Below, piece after piece: positions 59,957-64,000 of a DNA stretch of 64,000 nucleotides. This DNA is from Elusimicrobiota bacterium (lineage in GTDB: Bacteria; Elusimicrobiota; Elusimicrobia; JACQPE01): assembly GCA_016205025.1 (NCBI GenBank), contig JACQJO010000018.1, positions 1 through 64,000 on the forward strand. The letters run 5' to 3'. The notes below the pieces were generated by a model that saw only the letters and a program-made list of their open reading frames with translations, ran no database searches and was not told where the DNA came from. Every line of letters starts with the position of its first letter. The first letter of the stretch is position 1. The translations under genes and the position numbers were made by a program.

Positions 59957-61543
59957 ATGAGCGAAGAGCGTTCCATCACCCAAACATTATCCGGAATTGA
60001 GATTAAGCCGGCCTATGGCCCGGCGCTTGGCCGCGAAGCTTTACCTCAAAAACTGGGCGAGCCGGGCCACTTTCCTTTCACCAGGGGCATCTCCCCTTCG
60101 GGGTACCGTGCCCGCCCTTGGACCATGCGGCAGTTCTCCGGCCACGGTTCTCCCAAAGAAACCAACGAGAGGTTTAAATATCTTTTAGGGCACGGGGAAA
60201 CCGGGCTTTCGGTGGCTTTTGACCTGCCCACTTTAATGGGGATTGATTCGGATGATCCAACGGCCGAAGGCGAGGTGGGCCGGGAAGGCGTGGCGGTGGA
60301 CACCCTTCGGGATTTTGAGATTCTTTTTGACGGCATTGATTTAAAAAGAGTTTCCACCTCCATGACCATTAACCTGCCGGCGGTCACTCTTTTTGCGATG
60401 TATTTGAAAATCGCCGAGAAGCAAAACGTCCCTTTGGCGCGCGTTCGCGGCACCTGCCAAACCGACATCTTAAAGGAGTTCATTGCGCAAAATGAGTATC
60501 TTTTTCCGCCCGAGGCGTCGCTTCGTTTGGTGGGCGACATGATGGCCTACGCGGTGGATAACGTTCCGAAGTATTTTCCGATCTCGATCTCGGGATACCA
60601 CATCCGCGAGGCGGGAGCGACAGCCGTTGAGGAGCTGGCTTTTACTTTAGCCAACGGCCGCGAGTATGTCCGGCGCATGGTCAACCGCGGTTACGACCCG
60701 GACCGTTTCGCGCGCAGTCTTTCTTTCTTTTTTGACATCCACAACTACTTTTTTGAAGAGATCGCCAAGCTCCGGGCCGCCCGGCGGTTGTGGGCCAAGT
60801 TCATGCGCGATGAGATCGGAGCCAAAAAGGAAACATCCTGGATTCTGGCCACCCATTGCCAAACCGCGGGCGTTTCCCTGACCGCGCAGCAGCCTTTAAA
60901 CAACATTATCCGCACCGCCTACCAAGCCTTAGCCGCGGTTTTAGGGGGAACGCAGAGCCTGCACACCAACTCTTTTGACGAGGCCCTTTGTTTGCCGACC
61001 GAAGAGGCGGTCCGCGTGGCTTTAAGAACCCAGCAGATCATCGCTTATGAGTCTGGCGTGACCGATACAGCCGATCCTCTGGGCGGCTCTTATTACTTGG
61101 AGTGGCTGACGGACAAGATGGAGGAGGAGGCTGGGGCCATTATCAAGGAAATCGAAACTATGGGCGGCGTGGTCAAAGGCATCACCTCCGGTTATTTTCA
61201 CCGCAGGATCGCGGATAGCGCTTATCGCCAAGAGATGGATTTAAAAGAGGGCGCGCGTAAAATCGTAGGCGTCAACACTTACGCCACGGAGAGTTCGCAG
61301 CCCGATATCTTAAAGATCCCGGCGACGGTTGAGCGCTCCCAAAAAAGCTTTTTGTCTAAAGTTAAAAAACAGAGGCATCAGGTCCGCGTTAAAGAAGCTT
61401 TAAAAAAACTTCGCGAATCAGCCTCGGATCCCAAAACGAACGTGATGCCGGCTGTCTTAGAAGCGGTGGGGGAGATGGCCACGGTGGGCGAAATCACAAC
61501 TGTTTTCCGCGAAGCCTTCGGGCGTTATCAGCAAGCTCAATGA
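59957..61543 (+). CDS. Acyl-CoA mutase large subunit, isobutyryl-CoA mutase-like
   Basis: 528 residues, the substrate-binding TIM barrel of B12-dependent acyl-CoA mutases without the C-terminal cobalamin domain. A separate small subunit is needed and is not in the window. FTRGISPSGYRARPWTMRQF, AFDLPTLMGIDSDDP, ISISGYHIREAG and GGTQSLHTNSFDEAL identify the family. Methylmalonyl-CoA mutase has Tyr (human Tyr110) and Arg (human Arg228) contacting the substrate carboxylate. The matching residues here are Phe60 and Gln178, as in isobutyryl-CoA mutase. An automatic label would be methylmalonyl-CoA mutase. The stop overlaps the next gene (ATGA). Confidence 0.88.
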   Translation: MSEERSITQTLSGIEIKPAYGPALGREALPQKLGEPGHFPFTRGISPSGYRARPWTMRQFSGHGSPKETNERFKYLLGHGETGLSVAFDLPTLMGIDSDDPTAEGEVGREGVAVDTLRDFEILFDGIDLKRVSTSMTINLPAVTLFAMYLKIAEKQNVPLARVRGTCQTDILKEFIAQNEYLFPPEASLRLVGDMMAYAVDNVPKYFPISISGYHIREAGATAVEELAFTLANGREYVRRMVNRGYDPDRFARSLSFFFDIHNYFFEEIAKLRAARRLWAKFMRDEIGAKKETSWILATHCQTAGVSLTAQQPLNNIIRTAYQALAAVLGGTQSLHTNSFDEALCLPTEEAVRVALRTQQIIAYESGVTDTADPLGGSYYLEWLTDKMEEEAGAIIKEIETMGGVVKGITSGYFHRRIADSAYRQEMDLKEGARKIVGVNTYATESSQPDILKIPATVERSQKSFLSKVKKQRHQVRVKEALKKLRESASDPKTNVMPAVLEAVGEMATVGEITTVFREAFGRYQQAQ

Positions 61544-61667
61544 AAAAAGCGACAAAAGCGATAAAGGCTAAAAAAGCGACCAAGGGAAAGGAATTGAAAA
61601 TTTCTTTTATTCAGGCCTTTGTCGCCTCTTTCGCCTTTGTCGCCTCTTTCGCCTTTTCCGCGGGGGC
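61539..61667. repeat. Inverted nonamer-array cassette, copy A (identical to 62894-63022)
   Basis: Direct array of AAAGCGACA-like units (61543-61583), an AT-rich core, then an inverted array of CCTTTGTCGCCTCTTTCG units (61614-61657). All 129 bases are identical to the stretch starting at 62894. It encodes the first 42 residues of the TolC-like protein. Confidence 0.95.
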
Positions 61668-62898
61668 GCAAGCCGTATTCTCTCCGATCGTTAAACGATT
61701 GAATTTGGCTGAATCCGAACGTCTGGCCAAGTTGAATAACCCCAAGCTCTTGGCGTCATTGGAGGACATCGCGATCGCGGAGCAGCGCGTGCGCATGGCC
61801 CGGCATCTGCGCCTGCCGCAGTTGGGTTTTGACGCCGCGGCCGCCACGTTTGAAGCGGAAAGGAACTTCGTTTTATACGAGGAGATGGGCGGCACCCCCT
61901 TGAGCCCTTCGGAGAAAGAAAGAATGTATCTCGGCCGCGCCACTTTAGAGCAGAATCTTTATACCGGAGGCAAAATTCAGAACGCCGTGGTTTTGGCCAA
62001 GGCGGCTTTGGAAAAGGCCAAAAGCGAGCGGGATAAAATCTCCCTTCAGGTCACCCGCGAGGTGCGTCTGCGTTTTTTGGAAAGCTTGGTTGTCCGGGAA
62101 AAGAAGCGTTTAAACGAAGATCTGATCAAGGGGTTTGAAATTTACCGGCCGCGTTCTTCCGACGCGCCGTTTTCCTACCTTCTTTGGCAGGATCACCAGA
62201 TCGGTTTTGAGGACGCGGCAGCCGAGGCTGATCTTAAAGCCGAGAGGGAAACCCTTTTTGGGCTTCTGCGGTCCATCGGCATGAATCTATCGAGCGAAGT
62301 GGAGATCGCCGGCGAAATCAAGGACCTGAAGTTTCCCCCCAAGTTGCCCGTTTTGGAGGAAGCTCTTTCCTGGGCCAGGGAATTTCGGCCGGAATACCGG
62401 ACCGAGGCGCTGGCCAGCGAAATGAGCGCGGCGCAGGTGGCCATCGCGCTGGCCTCCCGCAGTCCGGTGATCAGCTTGGCCGGCATGTATGAATTTTTGG
62501 GACCGGATTTTCCTTTGCGCACCAGCAACTGGTCCGCCATGGTGCGCATGCACATGCCGTTGTCCTGGGATTCCTGGGCCACGATCCGGGAGCGGCGGGC
62601 CCAGCAAAGAAAGGGGCAGGTTGAACGCGTTAATATCGACGACCAGATCGGGCTTCAGGTGCGCCAGAGCTTTCTCGATTTGACCAATAAGTTCGCGGCC
62701 GCTGGGCGCCGCCGCGAACACTTGAAGCGCTGGCGCGAGCTTTATGGGCAAGCCTTAGCTCGAGCGGCGGGCTATGAATCCAAGATCGAAGTTTTTGAAC
62801 GTTACGCCAAGGCCCGGGGTTCTTTGATCGCGGCCGAAGCCGCCGCCTTGGCGGCTCTCTATGAATTTGAGTTCGCGGTAGGGCGCGACGTCGAATGA
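61540..62898 (+). CDS. TolC-like outer-membrane efflux protein
   Basis: 452 residues. The signal peptide is the repeat cassette (KKATKAIKAKKATKGK, then FIQAFVASFAFVASFAFSAGA). The mature protein has the outer membrane efflux protein layout: LNLAESERLAKLNNPKLLASLEDIAIAEQRV, two long helical hairpins, and short strand segments (QNLYTGGKIQNAVVLAKAAL). It forms the outer duct of type I or RND pumps. No inner-membrane partner in the window. ATGA overlaps at both ends: with the mutase and with the patatin gene. Confidence 0.85.
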   Translation: MKKATKAIKAKKATKGKELKISFIQAFVASFAFVASFAFSAGAQAVFSPIVKRLNLAESERLAKLNNPKLLASLEDIAIAEQRVRMARHLRLPQLGFDAAAATFEAERNFVLYEEMGGTPLSPSEKERMYLGRATLEQNLYTGGKIQNAVVLAKAALEKAKSERDKISLQVTREVRLRFLESLVVREKKRLNEDLIKGFEIYRPRSSDAPFSYLLWQDHQIGFEDAAAEADLKAERETLFGLLRSIGMNLSSEVEIAGEIKDLKFPPKLPVLEEALSWAREFRPEYRTEALASEMSAAQVAIALASRSPVISLAGMYEFLGPDFPLRTSNWSAMVRMHMPLSWDSWATIRERRAQQRKGQVERVNIDDQIGLQVRQSFLDLTNKFAAAGRRREHLKRWRELYGQALARAAGYESKIEVFERYAKARGSLIAAEAAALAALYEFEFAVGRDVE

Positions 62899-63022
62899 AA
62901 AAAGCGACAAAAGCGATAAAGGCTAAAAAAGCGACCAAGGGAAAGGAATTGAAAATTTCTTTTATTCAGGCCTTTGTCGCCTCTTTCGCCTTTGTCGCCT
63001 CTTTCGCCTTTTCCGCGGGGGC
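62894..63022. repeat. Inverted nonamer-array cassette, copy B
   Basis: Exact 129-base copy of 61539-61667 in the same orientation, 1355 bases downstream. Identity begins one base before the ATG and ends within codon 43, after which the two genes are unrelated. Confidence 0.95.
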
Positions 63023-63992
63023 CGAGCCCCTGTTCACGCCGGATTATGCCGTTGACGATGCTTTAGCCATCCCCACTGCGCGTGAAGCGGCGACCGAGCT
63101 TTTATGGGATGTTTGGAAAGATTTGCCTCAAAGCCTGCGCGGCAAGACAGGCGTTGTTTTTTCGGGCGGCGGTGCCCGGGGCTTGGCGCATCTGGGCGTT
63201 TTGCGTCATCTGCAAGAAATCGGGTTTCCCATTGAAGCCATCGCGGCCACCAGCATGGGCGCTTTAGTCGGGGGCGCTTACGCCGTTGAAAAAAGCCTTC
63301 AAGCCGCCGAAGAGATGGTGCGCGTCATCGGAACCGACCGGTCCACGCGGTTTAACCAGATTCACCTGGTTTCCTTGGCTTTGCGCGACGGCCTGACCTC
63401 GACGGACACGCATCAGAAATGGATTCGAAAAATAGTCAAAGATAAATCATTCGAAGAGACCGCTGTCCCTCTGGTGGTTTGCGCCACTGATTTGTCCAGC
63501 GGGGAGCTGGTTGTTTTACGTGAGGGGAAATTAACGCCCTCACTGGCGGCGGCGGCTACCATTCCGGGGCTTTACCGGCCGGTGGCGATCCGGCAGTATT
63601 TTCTAGTTGACGGTGGTTTAACCTATAACGTCCCGACCGGTTTAATCGAGCTTTTGGGCGCCGGCAACGTTTTGGTGTCGGACGTGTCGACCCACGAACT
63701 TCGCGAACCGATGACACGGCCCCCCTCTTCGCTACGCGTGTTTTACCGCTCTCTTGAAATCGTGGGTTACAAACTGCAGGCTCATCACCCTTCCCAGGGC
63801 GATTATGTTTTGCGTTTTTATCCATCGGGACTGGAATTTTTTGAAATGTGGCGATGGCGCGAGGCCGTTGAAATCGGCGTTCATCACGCCCGCGCGCAAT
63901 CCGCGCCGATGAAGCTGGCTTTTGCGGCCAAGACCCTGCGGAAAACCGGCGGGCTCTTTTTTGCTCCGGCGCAAACAGCTCAGAAGAAATGA
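62895..63992 (+). CDS. Patatin-like phospholipase, exported
   Basis: 365 residues. The first 42 residues are the same cassette-coded signal peptide as in the preceding gene. The patatin domain follows: oxyanion motif GGGARGLAHLGVL, nucleophile Ser120 in ATSMG (the usual GxSxG with the first Gly replaced by Ala), and the catalytic Asp239 in VDGG. Resembles the NTE/RssA-like group of bacterial lipases or lysophospholipases, here sent across the inner membrane. Ends 8 bases before the window end. Confidence 0.87.
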   Translation: MKKATKAIKAKKATKGKELKISFIQAFVASFAFVASFAFSAGAEPLFTPDYAVDDALAIPTAREAATELLWDVWKDLPQSLRGKTGVVFSGGGARGLAHLGVLRHLQEIGFPIEAIAATSMGALVGGAYAVEKSLQAAEEMVRVIGTDRSTRFNQIHLVSLALRDGLTSTDTHQKWIRKIVKDKSFEETAVPLVVCATDLSSGELVVLREGKLTPSLAAAATIPGLYRPVAIRQYFLVDGGLTYNVPTGLIELLGAGNVLVSDVSTHELREPMTRPPSSLRVFYRSLEIVGYKLQAHHPSQGDYVLRFYPSGLEFFEMWRWREAVEIGVHHARAQSAPMKLAFAAKTLRKTGGLFFAPAQTAQKK

Positions 63993-64000
63993 GGGCTAAA

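Noticed and set aside
12003-63022. CRISPR arrays as an explanation of the tandem repeats
   Set aside because: Units are only 7 or 9 bases with no spacers, many are inside genes, and there are no cas genes in the window.
1-64000. tRNA, rRNA and known riboswitch genes
   Set aside because: I looked for cloverleaf ends with TTC-A and CCA patterns, rRNA-conserved segments, and riboswitch cores before metE, hem genes and transporters, and saw none I could support.

Overview
The window is a gene-dense (about 53% GC) stretch of chromosome from a Gram-negative (diderm) bacterium. The diderm reading rests on several predicted outer-membrane beta-barrel proteins, a TolC-like protein, a PorV-like/LysM protein and several lipoproteins. 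It also has SpoVG, two-subunit glycyl-tRNA synthetase (GlyQ/GlyS), a CcsA-HemA-HemC cluster and an unusual short-tandem-repeat load. The combination points to a poorly studied phylum. Elusimicrobiota or a neighbour such as Omnitrophota is my guess, and the sequence alone does not prove it. I saw no rRNA, tRNA or CRISPR array.

Layout. 1-5.5 kb: edge of a probable IS110-type element, a REP-like palindrome, an N-terminally short Rho, a DUF4143 ATPase, a secreted sulfatase-modifying-factor domain protein and an SF1 helicase. 5.5-12.5 kb: ccsA-hemA-hemC, metE, nadB. 12.5-13.6 kb: MNT/HEPN toxin-antitoxin pair. 13.6-23.5 kb: uvrA, a sugar epimerase, two DUF21/CBS proteins, recO-glyQ-glyS. 23.5-29.1 kb: an iron-type ABC importer whose binding protein is separated from the ATPase and permease by a thioesterase and a GT-C-like membrane protein. 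29-33.3 kb (minus): envelope proteins and a hydrolase. 33.3-34 kb: MazF/RHH toxin-antitoxin. 34-37.4 kb (minus): purN, gltA, DoxX. 37.4-43.6 kb: LysM protein, release-factor-like protein, ispE-spoVG-glmU-prs-rplY-pth. 43.6-48.3 kb: a cation exchanger followed by a nucleoside salvage operon (punA, pdp, mtnP, cdd). 48.3-54.5 kb: accessory region with tandem paralogous secreted proteins, VapBC, a decayed PIN toxin, a perfect palindrome, and a secreted M23-like protein with a lipoprotein partner. 54.5-64 kb: HAD phosphatase, envelope proteins, an acyl-CoA mutase, TolC-like and patatin-like proteins.

The most unusual feature is a family of short tandem repeat arrays, with 7-bp or 9-bp units. In seven genes, all for exported proteins, an array of purine-rich units lies at or just before the start codon and a complementary (inverted) array follows after a short AT-rich core. 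Each such cassette could fold into a long hairpin. Its translation gives a basic n-region followed by a hydrophobic h-region, which together make a signal peptide. In the last two genes (TolC-like and patatin-like, unrelated proteins) the cassette is identical over 129 bp. Single-orientation arrays sit inside nadB, at the mtnP/cdd junction and in a secreted protein gene. A mobile or duplicating element that makes signal peptides is the best candidate here for an undescribed system.

Other points of note are an acyl-CoA mutase carrying the Phe/Gln residues of isobutyryl-CoA mutase in place of the Tyr/Arg of methylmalonyl-CoA mutase; a pth gene without a canonical start that a -1 shift at a six-A run would fuse to rplY; a HemA without its dimerisation domain; and a promoter-terminator-ATG arrangement in front of the M23-like gene.
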